Source: Paenibacillus sonchi (GTDB lineage: Bacteria > Bacillota > Bacilli > Paenibacillales > Paenibacillaceae). Taken from it: DNA of 64,000 bases. The stretch covers positions 5,270,001 through 5,334,000 of the forward strand of contig NZ_CP068595.1 of assembly GCF_016772475.1 (NCBI RefSeq), read 5' to 3'. The notes under the pieces were generated by a model, which saw only the letters and a list, made by a program, of their open reading frames with translations, searched no databases and was not told the origin of the DNA. The translations under genes were made by a program, and so were the position numbers. Below are positions 33,693-43,303 of the stretch, piece after piece. The first letter of the stretch is position 1, and every line of letters begins with the position of its first letter.

Positions 33693-34688
33693 TTGAAAAC
33701 GTATATTATCGGTGTGGATTTGGGCGGAACCAATATCAAGGCAGCACTGTTTGACCGGGGCTTCAACGCAATCGGAGAGTTGTCCGTGCCCACAGAAGCC
33801 TCCCTGGGACCGGCACATGTGCTGTCGCGTATCCGGCTTTCTGTACAACAGCTGACTGCAGACAAAGGGATCCCCCTTTAGAGCATAACCTGCATGGGTC
33901 TGGGAATTCCGGGCCTGCTTGATCCTGAGGAAGGAATGTCCCTGTTTTCACCCAACTTTCCGGGCTGGGAACATATACATATCGTGAATGAAATGAAGCC
34001 TTATTACGATTTTCCTGTTTTTATTGATAATGATGTCAGGGTGAATCTGTATGGCGAATGGCAGCATGGGGCGGCAAAAGGATACAAGAACGCAGTTTTG
34101 CTGACGCTGGGAACGGGACTGGGGTCGGGAATTGTGATTGACGGCAAGGTAGTTTATGGAACTGCTTTCAGCGCCGGAGAAATCGGCCATATGAACATGT
34201 TCAGACAGGGCCGTCCCTGCCGCTGCGGCAGCTCGGGCTGTCTTGGAAGATACGTCTCGGCTGTCGGGATGGTGAACACCTTCACACAAAAGCTCGCGAA
34301 AGGCAGGACAAGCATCATTCAAGCCTGGTCAAACGGTAACAATGGACAGATAACGGCTCAAATGATCTCGGAAGCCTATGATCTTGAAGACCCGCTGGCA
34401 GTAGAGGTTATGCATGAGACGGGAGTTTTGCTGGGTTATGGGCTGGCGAATGTGATCAATCTGCTGAATCCGGAGGCCGTCATCGTTGGCGGCGGGATGT
34501 CTGCGGCAGGAGAACGGCTGCTGCGCAGCGTCCGTGAGACGGTTGATGAACATGCGCTGAAGCTGTCCGCCAGCAAGTGCAGGATTCTTCAGGCGGAGCT
34601 GGGAAACCGCGCGGGTACGCTGGGTGCAGCGGCTTATGCGCTGGGGAGGCTGAAGGGTGAAAAAGTGCATTGTGAACCCTCTGAATGA
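33693..34688 (+). pseudogene. ROK family sugar kinase (glucokinase-like) with in-frame amber codon
   Basis: About 331 codons. The ATP-binding GVDLGGTNIKAALFD is at the N terminus, the zinc site CRCGSSGCLG and GEIGH-M are central, and LLGYGLANVINLLNPEAVIVGG follows. The frame is interrupted by TAG at 33879-33881 after GIPL; the code continues in the same frame as SITCMGLGIPG. Gln (CAG) is the natural residue, so one C-to-T change would explain it. A restart at ATG 33894 would lack the ATP-binding loop. The start is TTG at 33693 with GAGGAGTGG. It would phosphorylate glucose or a similar hexose. Confidence 0.82.
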
Positions 34689-34751
34689 TGTAACTGCTGC
34701 CGTAGCATGCTATGCTAGAGCTTATATCACCATTAAGCAGGAGGCCAAAAG

Positions 34752-35288
34752 ATGAAACGAGACATTCAGCACGTGCCTTACGGCTACGAGCCCCCGGCTG
34801 CCGAGCGCAAGGGAACCCTTGTATTTTATGATTCGTTTGAGCATATCACCGATGAGGAGCTGGAGCGGGCTGCCCGCACGGCGGCGGAACGCAAGTTCAC
34901 CAAGCTGGTGCTGTATCCGCTGCATGAAGAGACGGTAAGACGGATGAGCAAGGAGCCGGTGTCGGGTTTTTACAAGCGGGAGGACCGTCTGCATGATTGG
35001 AAAAGAGCGCAGGGCCGCCCGTTCATTACCGTGGAGAGCCTTGAAGGGAAGCGGAAGAAGTATACACCGCTGGACTCCGCGCTCCGTCATATCAGCGAAG
35101 TATATCCTTCGCCGTATTTTCTCTATCTGACACCTGAAACAGCCAACCAGTTTGCTTCGTATGCTTCTTTTGAGGAGTGGATTGTCAAGCTGCGGTTGAT
35201 TCTGTCAGAGGCGCCTGCCTCTGTGCACCCGCGTCTGGAGAAGTTCCGGCACCGCTGGGACATCGCCGGGGAAGAGAAGAGCGAGTAG
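34752..35288 (+). CDS. Conserved hypothetical protein
   Basis: A 178-residue, charged soluble protein without a domain that I recognise. It has an Arg/Lys-rich central part (RREDRLHDWKRAQGRPFITVE region) and alternating helix/strand prediction. AGGAGGCCAAA precedes the ATG. Its 3' end overlaps the 3' end of the convergent DUF4395 gene by 84 bases, which is unusual for this genome. No function is assigned. Confidence 0.72.
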   Translation: MKRDIQHVPYGYEPPAAERKGTLVFYDSFEHITDEELERAARTAAERKFTKLVLYPLHEETVRRMSKEPVSGFYKREDRLHDWKRAQGRPFITVESLEGKRKKYTPLDSALRHISEVYPSPYFLYLTPETANQFASYASFEEWIVKLRLILSEAPASVHPRLEKFRHRWDIAGEEKSE

Positions 35289-35639
35289 GCAGCCGGACGA
35301 TATTGCAGATATATTACTGTGCATTTCCCTGCTTGCCAGAAAGCTGAGCAGTCCAGCAGCGAGACAAAAAACAGCAATGCCCTGGTTGAACTGCTGCTGC
35401 TCCGGGTCTTCAAGCGCATAGGCGGAACGTTCCTTCCGGAGGAAGCGGGCCGCGAGCTTAATAACGGGATTATATTTCAATATCAGCCCGGACAAGCCAG
35501 CGGCAAGCGGCAGCGCCAGAATCCAGTACTGGGCAGTTACCCAGCTTAGCAATACTGATAGCACAATAAAGGCTTGGTTGGTTTTGACCAGCGGCCGTGG
35601 AATACCCTGCGATTCAGCATCTTTACGCATCAAAATCAC
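35205..35639 (-). CDS. DUF4395-like membrane protein, probably truncated
   Basis: A protein of 144 residues. IPRPLVKTNQAFIVLSVLLSW (about 13-33) and EDPEQQQFNQGIAVFCLAAGLLSF (about 77-100) match DUF4395 membrane proteins. The family usually ends with a third and fourth membrane helix and a GFC-x-GCF motif; here the last 45 residues are unrelated and read antisense to the convergent gene. The C terminus was probably lost when the two genes came together. GTG 35639 or ATG 35630 could be the start. The function is unknown. Confidence 0.6.
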   Translation of the reverse strand: MILMRKDAESQGIPRPLVKTNQAFIVLSVLLSWVTAQYWILALPLAAGLSGLILKYNPVIKLAARFLRKERSAYALEDPEQQQFNQGIAVFCLAAGLLSFLASREMHSNISAISSGCLLALLFPGDVPAVPELLQTRVHRGRRL

Positions 35640-35706
35640 ACTTTTCAGATTGGAATAATAAAATTATAACTGAACCATCAGAGCGCAGCAATTGAAATTA
35701 GCAAAG

Positions 35707-35718
35707 TTCAAATTTGAA
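35707..35718. promoter_or_regulatory. Palindromic operator candidate upstream of tetR
   Basis: TTCAAATTTGAA is a perfect 12-bp palindrome, just before a TTGACA (35730-35735) and about 90 bases upstream of the TetR start. Confidence 0.45.
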
Positions 35719-35800
35719 ATAATAAATGATTGACAGTTCACTATGATATATGGTTTTATTATGTAGACCGATTGTTATAAAAGCAAAGGAAGTGTCGCGC

Positions 35801-36370
35801 TTGTCAAACAAGCCTAATGCGCGTGAAGCGATTATCGATACCGCTTCAAGACTATTTTTCACACAAGGCTATCATGCTACAGGTCTAAGTCAGATTATCA
35901 AGGACAGCGACTCACCCAAGGGATCTCTGTATTATTATTTCCCCCATGGCAAAGAGGAACTGGCATTAACTTGCATCAATAAGACTAGCGAGATCGTAGT
36001 AAGACAGCTGAAGCAGTACGTGGAGAAGGATGTAGCTGTGGAGCAGGCGGTTCAGGATTTCATTCTGCAGATGGTCAGGGATGCGGAGGAGTCTGACTAT
36101 ACGGGAATGGTACCGTTCAGCTTCTGGGTAGCCGTAGAGACTTCGTGTATCAGCGAGGAGCTGAGAAAGGCATGCCAGGCTGTATTCAAGGATTGGCAGG
36201 ATGTCATTCTGCAGCGGCTGCTGGAAGAGGGAACTGACGCTGAGCTCGCGGCTGATAAAGCATCAGTTGTCGTTTCGTTGTTTGAAGGCGCGCTGCTTCA
36301 GACCTTGACCTGCCGGAGCACCGGTCCGCTGCTTGCCGCGGCGAAGATGATTCCCGGATTGCTGGGTTAG
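35801..36370 (+). CDS. TetR family regulator, LmrA/YxaF-like
   Basis: A 189-residue repressor. The N-terminal HTH (GYHATGLSQIIKDSDSPKGSLYYYFPHGKEEL) has the SPKGSLYYYFP signature of the LmrA/YxaF group, which controls multidrug exporters. TTG 35801 is preferred with AAAGGAAG upstream; GTG 35792 is an alternative. The downstream MFS gene is probably its target. Confidence 0.93.
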   Translation: MSNKPNAREAIIDTASRLFFTQGYHATGLSQIIKDSDSPKGSLYYYFPHGKEELALTCINKTSEIVVRQLKQYVEKDVAVEQAVQDFILQMVRDAEESDYTGMVPFSFWVAVETSCISEELRKACQAVFKDWQDVILQRLLEEGTDAELAADKASVVVSLFEGALLQTLTCRSTGPLLAAAKMIPGLLG

Positions 36371-36419
36371 GCAAAAAAAGAAAGATAGAGAAAATATGTT
36401 GATCAGGAGGATTTTTAGA

Positions 36420-37886
36420 GTGGGAGCCACCATGACTGGAAAGAAACAAACCGAAGAAAGAAAGTTCAAAACCATACCGATTCTTGTCTCCCTGCTGCTC
36501 GCCGGATTTATCGGCATGTTCAGTGAGACAGCGCTCAATGTGGCCTTAAGTGATCTGATGAAGGTTCTGGAGATTACACCGACGACAGCACAGTGGCTGA
36601 CAACAGCTTACCTGCTCACCCTCGGTATTCTCGTACCGATATCCGGATTGCTTCTGCAATGGTTTTCTACAAGACAGCTGTTCGTTGCCGCATTAAGCTT
36701 TTCTATTCTGGGGACCTTCCTGGCCGCGATATCCCCGAATTTCGAGTTTCTGCTTACGGCCCGTGTTGTTCAGGCGCTCGGAACCGCACTGCTCCTGCCG
36801 CTGATGTTCAATACGATTCTGGTCATTATTCCTGCTGAAAAAAGAGGGGCGGCGATGGGGCTTATCGGCCTCGTCATCATGGTTGCTCCAGCGGTTGGAC
36901 CGACAATTGCCGGTCTCTTGATCGAGAATCTGAGCTGGCACTGGATCTTCTGGCTGTCACTGCCGTTCCTGGTGATTGCCCTGATCTTCGGCATCCTGTT
37001 CATGCAGAATGTAAGCGAAGTGACCAAGCCCAAGATTGACCTGCTGTCGATTCTGCTGTCTTCCTTAGGTTTTGGCGGGATCGTATTCGGGTTCAGCAGC
37101 GCGGGTGAAGCCGATGGATGGGGAAGCCCGAAAGTCATTATTGCAATCGCCATCGGTGTGGTTGCGCTTCTGTTATTCGGTGTCCGCCAAGTGAAGATGA
37201 AGCAGCCGATGATCAACTTGCGCGCTTTTAAATTCCCGATGTTCGCCGTTGGGGTTGCAATGGTCTTCATCTGTATGATGGTCATTCTGTCCTCGATGCT
37301 CATCCTTCCGATGTATCTGCAGCAAGGACAAGGCTATACCGCATTCAAAGCAGGACTGCTGCTGCTGCCTGGTGGTCTTATTAACGGACTGATGTCGCCG
37401 ATTATGGGCCGTCTGTTCGATAAGTACGGACCGAAATGGCTGGTTATTCCGGGCCTGATCCTCGTAGCTGTGACGCTGTGGTTCTTCTCAGGGATTACCG
37501 CTGCATCCACGATTGCTTTTGTTATTGTGCTGCACAGCACACTGATGATCGGTGTATCGATGATCTTCATGCCGGCACAGACTAACGGAATCAACCAGTT
37601 GCCGATGGAGCTGTATCCGGATGGAACAGCGATCATGAACACGCTGCAGCAGGTTGCGGGTGCCATCGGCACAGCGCTTGCCGTCAGCATCATGACAGCA
37701 GGCACCAAAAACTACATGAAAACTGTGGCCGATCCAACAGATCCTGCCAATATCTTACCTGCGTTCACCGAAGGGGTGCAGAACGCATTCATCTTCGGAA
37801 TGGGCGTAGCTATCATCGGCCTGGTTCTGGCCTTCTTCATCAAACGTGTGATTGTACAGCACAAAGCACAAGCTCCGATGCACTAA
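36420..37886 (+). CDS. MFS drug efflux transporter, DHA2 (EmrB/QacA-like) family
   Basis: A 488-residue, 14-segment MFS exporter. Motifs: the early FSETALNVALSDLMKVLEITPTTAQWLTTAYLL region, the motif-C-like APAVGPTIAG-LI and SWHWIF. It expels hydrophobic drugs in exchange for protons. The start is GTG at 36420, nine bases after AGGAGG. The TetR gene is immediately upstream in the same direction and a strong terminator follows. Confidence 0.93.
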   Translation: MGATMTGKKQTEERKFKTIPILVSLLLAGFIGMFSETALNVALSDLMKVLEITPTTAQWLTTAYLLTLGILVPISGLLLQWFSTRQLFVAALSFSILGTFLAAISPNFEFLLTARVVQALGTALLLPLMFNTILVIIPAEKRGAAMGLIGLVIMVAPAVGPTIAGLLIENLSWHWIFWLSLPFLVIALIFGILFMQNVSEVTKPKIDLLSILLSSLGFGGIVFGFSSAGEADGWGSPKVIIAIAIGVVALLLFGVRQVKMKQPMINLRAFKFPMFAVGVAMVFICMMVILSSMLILPMYLQQGQGYTAFKAGLLLLPGGLINGLMSPIMGRLFDKYGPKWLVIPGLILVAVTLWFFSGITAASTIAFVIVLHSTLMIGVSMIFMPAQTNGINQLPMELYPDGTAIMNTLQQVAGAIGTALAVSIMTAGTKNYMKTVADPTDPANILPAFTEGVQNAFIFGMGVAIIGLVLAFFIKRVIVQHKAQAPMH

Positions 37887-37929
37887 TTCTAACGTGTTCA
37901 GTTATTAACACAAATATTCTCAACCGGGA

Positions 37930-37975
37930 GGGACGTTTCCCCCGCCGCTTAAACGGCTGGGGAAACGTCCCTTTT
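37930..37975 (+). terminator. Terminator of the first TetR-MFS pair
   Basis: GGGACGTTTCCCC pairs perfectly with GGGGAAACGTCCC, then TTTT. Confidence 0.9.
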
Positions 37976-38120
37976 GGAATAGACAGAAGCTTAAGAAATT
38001 ATACTTTCCTCTGAAGCAGGAGTGTTATAAAATCAAAGCAAATGGGTAATGTTTAAGGTGAGGTCTAATTGCAGCAGCTTGAATGCCTAGTCAATCAAAT
38101 ACAGGAGAGGTGGAATCGAT

Positions 38121-38894
38121 GTGAAGATCAAAATCGCAACCGTAATCCTCAGTATTCTGTTATTGGCAGCCGGGTTAGGGCTATTGCCGCCGCAGCGCGC
38201 GCAAGCCGCGGATCATATCAAGGTAATTCTGAATGGACAGTTGCTGCAGTTGGATGAGTCGGCGCCCTACAAAAGCGGATCGAACCTTATGATTCCGCTG
38301 CGGGAAACAGCCGAAGCCCTCAAATTTACAACAACGTATCAGGGGAGCACCGGACAAATTCAGCTTACACGGTTTAAAGATACCATTGACTTCAAGCTTA
38401 GCGGGGATGAAGTCTTGCTTAACGGCAAAGACAAAGTGGTATTAAATGATAAAATAGAAGTCAGACAGAAGCGCATTTATGTTCCGCTGTCCTTTTTTAA
38501 TGCAATCGGGCTTATTGCCTCATATAGTCCGGACACCGGACAAGCCGAGATCTATGCACCCGAGGTGACGGCAGGCGCAGTAACCGGGCTGCTTGCGGCA
38601 GGCAAATACCAGGAGCTTCAGGATCGCTACTTGAGCAATACCGCTTCCCAGCAGGCCTTCTTGCAGGTCATCCAGAAAACCTGGGAATCTGTTGCGGTTC
38701 CCGCTGGAAATTACTTTGGAATGAAAACCACGGACAGCCACTGGGCACAGGATGAAATGACTATCCAAAGTGTGCTCATTTTTGCGAAGTCCGAGGCAAC
38801 ACTGACATTGACCGTGGACACAACGGGAAAAATTACCGGGCTGACCCTGGCCCCCCTTGCTGCAAGCGAGGCGGCAGCCGGTCCGGTCCAATAA
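38121..38894 (+). CDS. Secreted stalk-domain protein (copper amine oxidase-like N-terminal domain)
   Basis: A 257-residue exported protein. A signal peptide (about 1-30) ends QAA-like at AQA. Residues 32-150 form the 'copper amine oxidase N-terminal domain' (IKVILNGQLLQLDESAPY, MIPLRETAEALKF, RIYVPLSFFNAIG) common in Paenibacillus cell-surface proteins. The C-terminal 100 residues resemble DUF3887, with an LLAAGKYQELQDRY opening. The GTG start follows AGGAGAGGTGG. The function is unknown, perhaps envelope binding. Confidence 0.88.
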   Translation: MKIKIATVILSILLLAAGLGLLPPQRAQAADHIKVILNGQLLQLDESAPYKSGSNLMIPLRETAEALKFTTTYQGSTGQIQLTRFKDTIDFKLSGDEVLLNGKDKVVLNDKIEVRQKRIYVPLSFFNAIGLIASYSPDTGQAEIYAPEVTAGAVTGLLAAGKYQELQDRYLSNTASQQAFLQVIQKTWESVAVPAGNYFGMKTTDSHWAQDEMTIQSVLIFAKSEATLTLTVDTTGKITGLTLAPLAASEAAAGPVQ

Positions 38895-38907
38895 GCACAG
38901 CAGGCAG

Positions 38908-38951
38908 GAAGGTGATCGTCCCTTGCGGTAAGGACGAAAGCCTTCTTTTTT
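38908..38951 (+). terminator. Terminator after the stalk-domain gene
   Basis: GAAGG...CGTCC pairs with GGACG...CCTTC around a small bulge, followed by six T. Confidence 0.75.
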
Positions 38952-39000
38952 CCGTGAAGCTATTGACAGGAAGGCTTTTTGGGCGTAAATTTAGTTCTTA

Positions 39001-39015
39001 TTAAACGGTGTTTAA
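39001..39015. promoter_or_regulatory. Operator candidate upstream of the second TetR gene
   Basis: TTAAAC-GGT-GTTTAA, perfect 6-bp arms, 48 bases before the TetR start. Confidence 0.5.
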
Positions 39016-39062
39016 AACGATGATTAGACAAGATATCAGGAAAGGGGGATATTGCCGGATCT

Positions 39063-39677
39063 ATGACCAGAGAGCACAGCATTGCAGACCATTCAGATAA
39101 GGATACGAAACAGGCCATCCTGAAAGCGACCGTGGATCTGATCCGCGAGGAAGGGTTCAGCTGTACTACAATGCGCAACATAGCTGCCAAAGCAGAGACG
39201 AATCTGGCCCTTGTCAACTATCATTACGGCTCCAAGGAGAAACTGCTGGCAGATGCGGTAAAGATGCTGCTCTCTACCTTTGATAATGCCTTTAAAGTGT
39301 TGGAGGACGACACAATGCCGCCAAGGGAGCGGCTCAAGCAATTTTTCGTCCGTTATATTCAAGAGCTCAAGCGGTATCCCGGAATGGCAAGACAAATGCT
39401 TGACCAGAGACATCATATTATGAGCTCACTGGATGAATACACGCGCTACTGCAAAACGATGCGGCTTGAAAAGATTTTGCAGGCGATTCAGGAGATTACC
39501 GGCGAGCAGGACAAAAATAAGCTGATGATGATGCAGCTTCAGATATATGGTGCAGTGGTTGTTCCTGTGATTATGCTCTCCAGCCTGCCTGAGGACAAAT
39601 CGGATCTCATTCCGGTGTTTAATCCTCCTGCCATTGAGGAGCAGATTGACGGGTTGTTCGACCGTTATTTTCATTAA
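39063..39677 (+). CDS. TetR/AcrR family regulator
   Basis: A 204-residue repressor. The HTH GFSCTTMRNIAAKAETNLALVNYHYGSKEKLL (about 31-62) is typical, and a variable ligand-binding helix bundle follows. It lies 35 bases upstream of an MFS pump in the same direction and presumably represses it. The ATG has a somewhat distant AAAGGGGG. Confidence 0.92.
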   Translation: MTREHSIADHSDKDTKQAILKATVDLIREEGFSCTTMRNIAAKAETNLALVNYHYGSKEKLLADAVKMLLSTFDNAFKVLEDDTMPPRERLKQFFVRYIQELKRYPGMARQMLDQRHHIMSSLDEYTRYCKTMRLEKILQAIQEITGEQDKNKLMMMQLQIYGAVVVPVIMLSSLPEDKSDLIPVFNPPAIEEQIDGLFDRYFH

Positions 39678-39712
39678 TACTACCCAAATAAAGAAATGAG
39701 TGGAGAAAAAGA

Positions 39713-41209
39713 ATGTCAACTACAACGAATGCAAAAGGCGCTCCGGCAGAGCAGCCCTTCTCACTGAAGGCTATACTGCCGCCATTGCTGGCCATTATCG
39801 TAGGGATGATTATGGTTATCCTCGACGGAACAGTGGTCAATGTAGCCGTGCCCAAGCTGGTAGAATATTTCAATACTGACCTCAAAACCGTACAATGGGC
39901 CATTACCGGATATACGCTTGCCCTGGCTGCCGTAATTCCCCTTGCCGGGTACATGACGGACCGGTTCGGTTCGAAGCAGGTATTTGTTTCAACGGTCGCT
40001 ATGTTCGTACTGGGCTCCATGCTGTGCTCGATCGCGCAAACTTCAAGCCAGCTGGTACTCTTCCGTGTCATTCAGGGTCTGGGCGGCGGGATGGTTGCCC
40101 CCATCGGGATGGCGATGGTCTTCAGACTGGCTCCGCCGGAGCGCAGAGGGTCGATCATGGGTATGTTGGGTATTCCAATGCTGCTTGCTCCTGCACTCGG
40201 ACCGGTTTTGTCCGGCTGGCTGGTGGAGTACGTGAGCTGGCACTGGATTTTCCTGATCAACGTGCCAATCGGAATCGTAGGAATCACTCTGGGCATCAAA
40301 TATCTGCCGAAGACAGAAACGAAAGGAAGAGCCCATCTCGATATCCTGGGTATTATTCTGGCTCCGGTAGCCTTCTCCATGCTTGCTTACGGTGTGAATC
40401 AGGGCGGCGGTGAAAGCTGGTCCTCAACGGGTGCCATTGTAGGATTGTCTGTGGGCGGTGTGGCGCTGGTGTTGTTTATCATTGTGGAGCTGCTTCACAA
40501 GCATCCTCTGCTGGAGCTTCGCGTATTCCGTTCATCCGATTTCACCCGGGGGATTATTCTAAGCTGGGTTACCCAGGCTGCATTGTTCGGCTCCATGCTG
40601 TTTGTGCCGCTGTATTTGCAGCAGATCCGCAATTATACTCCGCTGGAAACCGGTCTGATCCTGCTGCCGCAGGCGCTGGCTTCCGGGATCGGCATGCCGC
40701 TGGGCGGCCGCCTGTTTGACAAAATTGGTGCGCGTCCATTGGTATTTGTCGGTCTAAGTATCATCTCAACCGCGCTGTTTATGCTTTCGGGTGTGACTGC
40801 AGATACCAGCCTGCCGTTCATTATGTCTACTTTGGCGATGATGGGTCTTGGCATGGGTCTTTCGATGATGCCGGTCAACACCCATGTGCTGAACTCGGCG
40901 CCGCGTGAATGGGTGAACCGGGTTACACCGCTCACCGCTGCTGCCCAGCAGGTTGTGGTGTCCTTTGCAGTAGCCGGAATGACCGGTTATCTAACCAGTC
41001 AAATAGCAGTTCATATGGGAAAAATGACCGCAGGCGCGAATCCGCTCTCTGCCATGGTTCTTGGATTCAATGATGTGTTCTTCTTCTCGGCCTGCATCGC
41101 TGTAGCAGGTGTGGTCATCAGCCTGATTCTGCGCAAGCCTAAAGTGTCTGCTGCTCCGGCTTCCCCGGACGCTCAGACCGCTGATCCCGCGATGATGATG
41201 GGGCATTAA
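39713..41209 (+). CDS. MFS drug efflux transporter, DHA2 family
   Basis: A 498-residue, 14-segment exporter. Motifs: the D1-like DGTVVNVAVPKLVEYF, motif A GYMTDRFGSKQVF, motif C ML-x-APALGPVLSGWL, and SWHWIFLINVPIG. It is paralogous to the 36420 gene. The tail is rich in Met/His (MMMGH). GTGGAGAAA precedes the start. Confidence 0.94.
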   Translation: MSTTTNAKGAPAEQPFSLKAILPPLLAIIVGMIMVILDGTVVNVAVPKLVEYFNTDLKTVQWAITGYTLALAAVIPLAGYMTDRFGSKQVFVSTVAMFVLGSMLCSIAQTSSQLVLFRVIQGLGGGMVAPIGMAMVFRLAPPERRGSIMGMLGIPMLLAPALGPVLSGWLVEYVSWHWIFLINVPIGIVGITLGIKYLPKTETKGRAHLDILGIILAPVAFSMLAYGVNQGGGESWSSTGAIVGLSVGGVALVLFIIVELLHKHPLLELRVFRSSDFTRGIILSWVTQAALFGSMLFVPLYLQQIRNYTPLETGLILLPQALASGIGMPLGGRLFDKIGARPLVFVGLSIISTALFMLSGVTADTSLPFIMSTLAMMGLGMGLSMMPVNTHVLNSAPREWVNRVTPLTAAAQQVVVSFAVAGMTGYLTSQIAVHMGKMTAGANPLSAMVLGFNDVFFFSACIAVAGVVISLILRKPKVSAAPASPDAQTADPAMMMGH

Positions 41210-41233
41210 TCTTAAGCGAATGTTGTAAGAATG

Positions 41234-41277
41234 AAGAACGTCCCTTGCTGCCGGTTGGCAGGAGGGACGTTCTTTTT
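41234..41277 (+). terminator. Terminator of the second TetR-MFS pair
   Basis: AAGAACGTCCCT pairs with AGGGACGTTCTT, then TTT. Confidence 0.88.
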
Positions 41278-41311
41278 GTGCTATATATAAGGAGGCTGGT
41301 GCGGTACTAAG

Positions 41312-42228
41312 CTACAGATTCGCCCGCCGTTTCTTCAGCATCCTTGCCGGAGGAACAAAATGCAGCTTGCCCAGCAGCTCCGAGGCAACGATGCCCAGCA
41401 GAACCAGCGCTGCGCCTGTGTAGCCTTGGAGGGAGAGCTTCTCATGCACGAACCAGTAGCCGAAGAAGGCAGCGAAGACAGGCTCCAGGGCGAAGATCAG
41501 GCCGGTGCGGGTCGGTGAGGTGTACTTCTGGGCCACGGGCTGGAGGATGAAGCCGCAGGCGCTGCAGAAGATGCCGAGGGCGAGAATAGCAATCCAGCCG
41601 GGCAGGGTGGACGGCAGTGAAGGTGTCTCGAAGACGGCCGACAGAATCAGGGCATAGCCTCCGGCGAAGCCGAGCTGCAGAATGCCGATGTTCAGCGAGT
41701 CGCTGGTCTTGACCGCCCGGGCTGTGACCAGGATCTGCACCGCATAGAACACGGCAGACAAGATACAGAGAAGGTCGCCGGGACGGACCTGCAGCGAGCC
41801 GTTCAGCGTAAGCAACCCGATGCCGCTGATGGCGAGCATAGCGCCGAAGAGCTGCGGGGGCGCGACTCTTTTTTGAAGACCAGAACCTCCAGCATGGGGA
41901 CGAACACCACGGTTAGCGCTACGAGGAAGCCGGCATTCGAGGTCGTGGTCGTCTTCAGCCCGAAGGTGATGCAGGTGAAGACTCCGAGCAGGAGGAAACC
42001 CAGCAATGCCCCATATTTCAATGTCCGGGCATCTACTGTTCTAAGGCGCTTGTGAAACAAAACCGCTGCCAGGATAAAAGCAAGCCCAAAGCGCAGCGCA
42101 ATGAGGTTGAACTCCCCGAGCGACCCCAGACCCATCTTCATGAACAGGTAAGAGGAGCCCCAGAACATAGTTACTACAAAAAGCATCAGCTCAGCCTTAA
42201 GCGGCTTCATTCCTTCATCATCCTTCAT
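41312..42228 (-). pseudogene. EamA/DMT family transporter, frameshifted as sequenced
   Basis: About 305 residues and ten membrane segments once repaired. Two EamA repeats are visible: MLFVVTMFWGSSYLFMKMGL in the first frame and LSAVFYAVQILVTARAVK to GALVLLGIVASELL-type segments in the second. The break is at six T on the + strand (41869-41874, A6 in the gene). One more base gives KKRVAPPQLFGAMLAISGIGLL. ATG 42228 or 42210 is the likely start. The substrate is unknown. A LysR gene is divergent with an operator between. Confidence 0.85.
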
Positions 42229-42299
42229 CATTCCAAGTTGCAAGCCACTATAGTATAATATGCTCGAATACATAAGTTAACTGAATGTTTATCATAGAA

Positions 42300-42320
42300 T
42301 ACATGAGTAAAACTCATGTA
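42300..42320. promoter_or_regulatory. LysR-type operator between the EamA and LysR genes
   Basis: TACATGAGT-AAA-ACTCATGTA is a perfect 9-bp-arm palindrome in the divergent region, at the right place for a LysR dimer site controlling both genes. Confidence 0.7.
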
Positions 42321-42342
42321 ATTTCAGGAGGTGCACAGCAGT

Positions 42343-43209
42343 TTGAGCATCAGCAAATACGAGGTGTTCCTAAAGGTAGTGGAGCTGGGAAGCCTGACCC
42401 GGGCCGCAGAGGTGCTGGGCTTCACCCAATCGGGAATCAGCCACACGATCAGCAGTCTGGAATCGGAAATTGGCTTCACTCTGCTGCTGAGAAACCGCTC
42501 CGGAGTCAGGCTGACAGTCAACGGCGAGCAGGTAGTTCAGCCCATCCGGGAGATCATGAAATGGAATGAGCAGCTGAAGCAGCAGGTCGCAGATATCCAT
42601 GGCCTGGAGACAGGGACGATTACCATCGGCACCTTCACCAGCGTTTCGGTTCACTGGCTTCCGGGGATGATTAAGCAGTTCCGCCAGGAATATCCTTATA
42701 TCGGGTTCAAGCTGATGGAAGGCGGTTATTTGGAAATCGAGCAGTGGATCGAGGCCGGAGTGGTGGATTGCGGATTTATCTCATTGCCCACAAGGGAGAA
42801 CTTCGAGGTGTTTCCGCTGAAGCAGGACCGGATGCTGGCGATCCTCTCCAAGGAGCATCCCCTGAGCAAGGCTCCCTATATGCCGCTTGCGCAAATCGCC
42901 CATGAGGATTTCATTATCCCCAAGGCAGGTTCGGATTACGATGTCAGAAGGGTGCTGGAAAAGGCAGCGATCAAGCCGAATATCAAATTCTCCGCAGGGG
43001 ATGATTATGCCATTATTGCCATGGTGGAAAACGGGCTTGGCATCAGTATTCTGCCGGAGCTGGTCATCCAGCGCCAGAACCATAACGTCGCCATGCTGGA
43101 GCTTGAAGAACGCAGCTTCCGTTCACTGGGCATCGCCGTGCATTCCATGAGACATGCTTCTCCGGCGGCCAAACGGTTCCTGGGGCATGTCCAGTCCTGG
43201 TTCAAATAG
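42343..43209 (+). CDS. LysR family transcriptional regulator
   Basis: A 288-residue protein. The N-terminal winged helix (YEVFLKVVELGSLTRAAEVLGFTQSGISHTISSLESEIGFTLLLRNR, about 5-51) is followed by a periplasmic-binding-type sensor domain (about 90-288). TTG at 42343 follows CAGGAGGTG at a good distance; a GTG at 42331 would lie inside that site. It probably activates the divergent EamA transporter. Confidence 0.93.
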   Translation: MSISKYEVFLKVVELGSLTRAAEVLGFTQSGISHTISSLESEIGFTLLLRNRSGVRLTVNGEQVVQPIREIMKWNEQLKQQVADIHGLETGTITIGTFTSVSVHWLPGMIKQFRQEYPYIGFKLMEGGYLEIEQWIEAGVVDCGFISLPTRENFEVFPLKQDRMLAILSKEHPLSKAPYMPLAQIAHEDFIIPKAGSDYDVRRVLEKAAIKPNIKFSAGDDYAIIAMVENGLGISILPELVIQRQNHNVAMLELEERSFRSLGIAVHSMRHASPAAKRFLGHVQSWFK

Positions 43210-43238
43210 GGATTGACGCCAACCGGTCTTCGTGAGAG

Positions 43239-43256
43239 AATGTACGCGTGTACATT
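43239..43256. promoter_or_regulatory. Palindrome in the lacI-type promoter region
   Basis: AATGTAC-GCGT-GTACATT, perfect 7-bp arms, overlapping a possible -10 (TATACT, 43256-43261). A LacI-family autoregulatory operator is likely. Confidence 0.55.
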
Positions 43257-43303
43257 ATACTGTATTTGATAAGAGCTCAGGTTCCCAGAACGATTTGGAA
43301 AGG

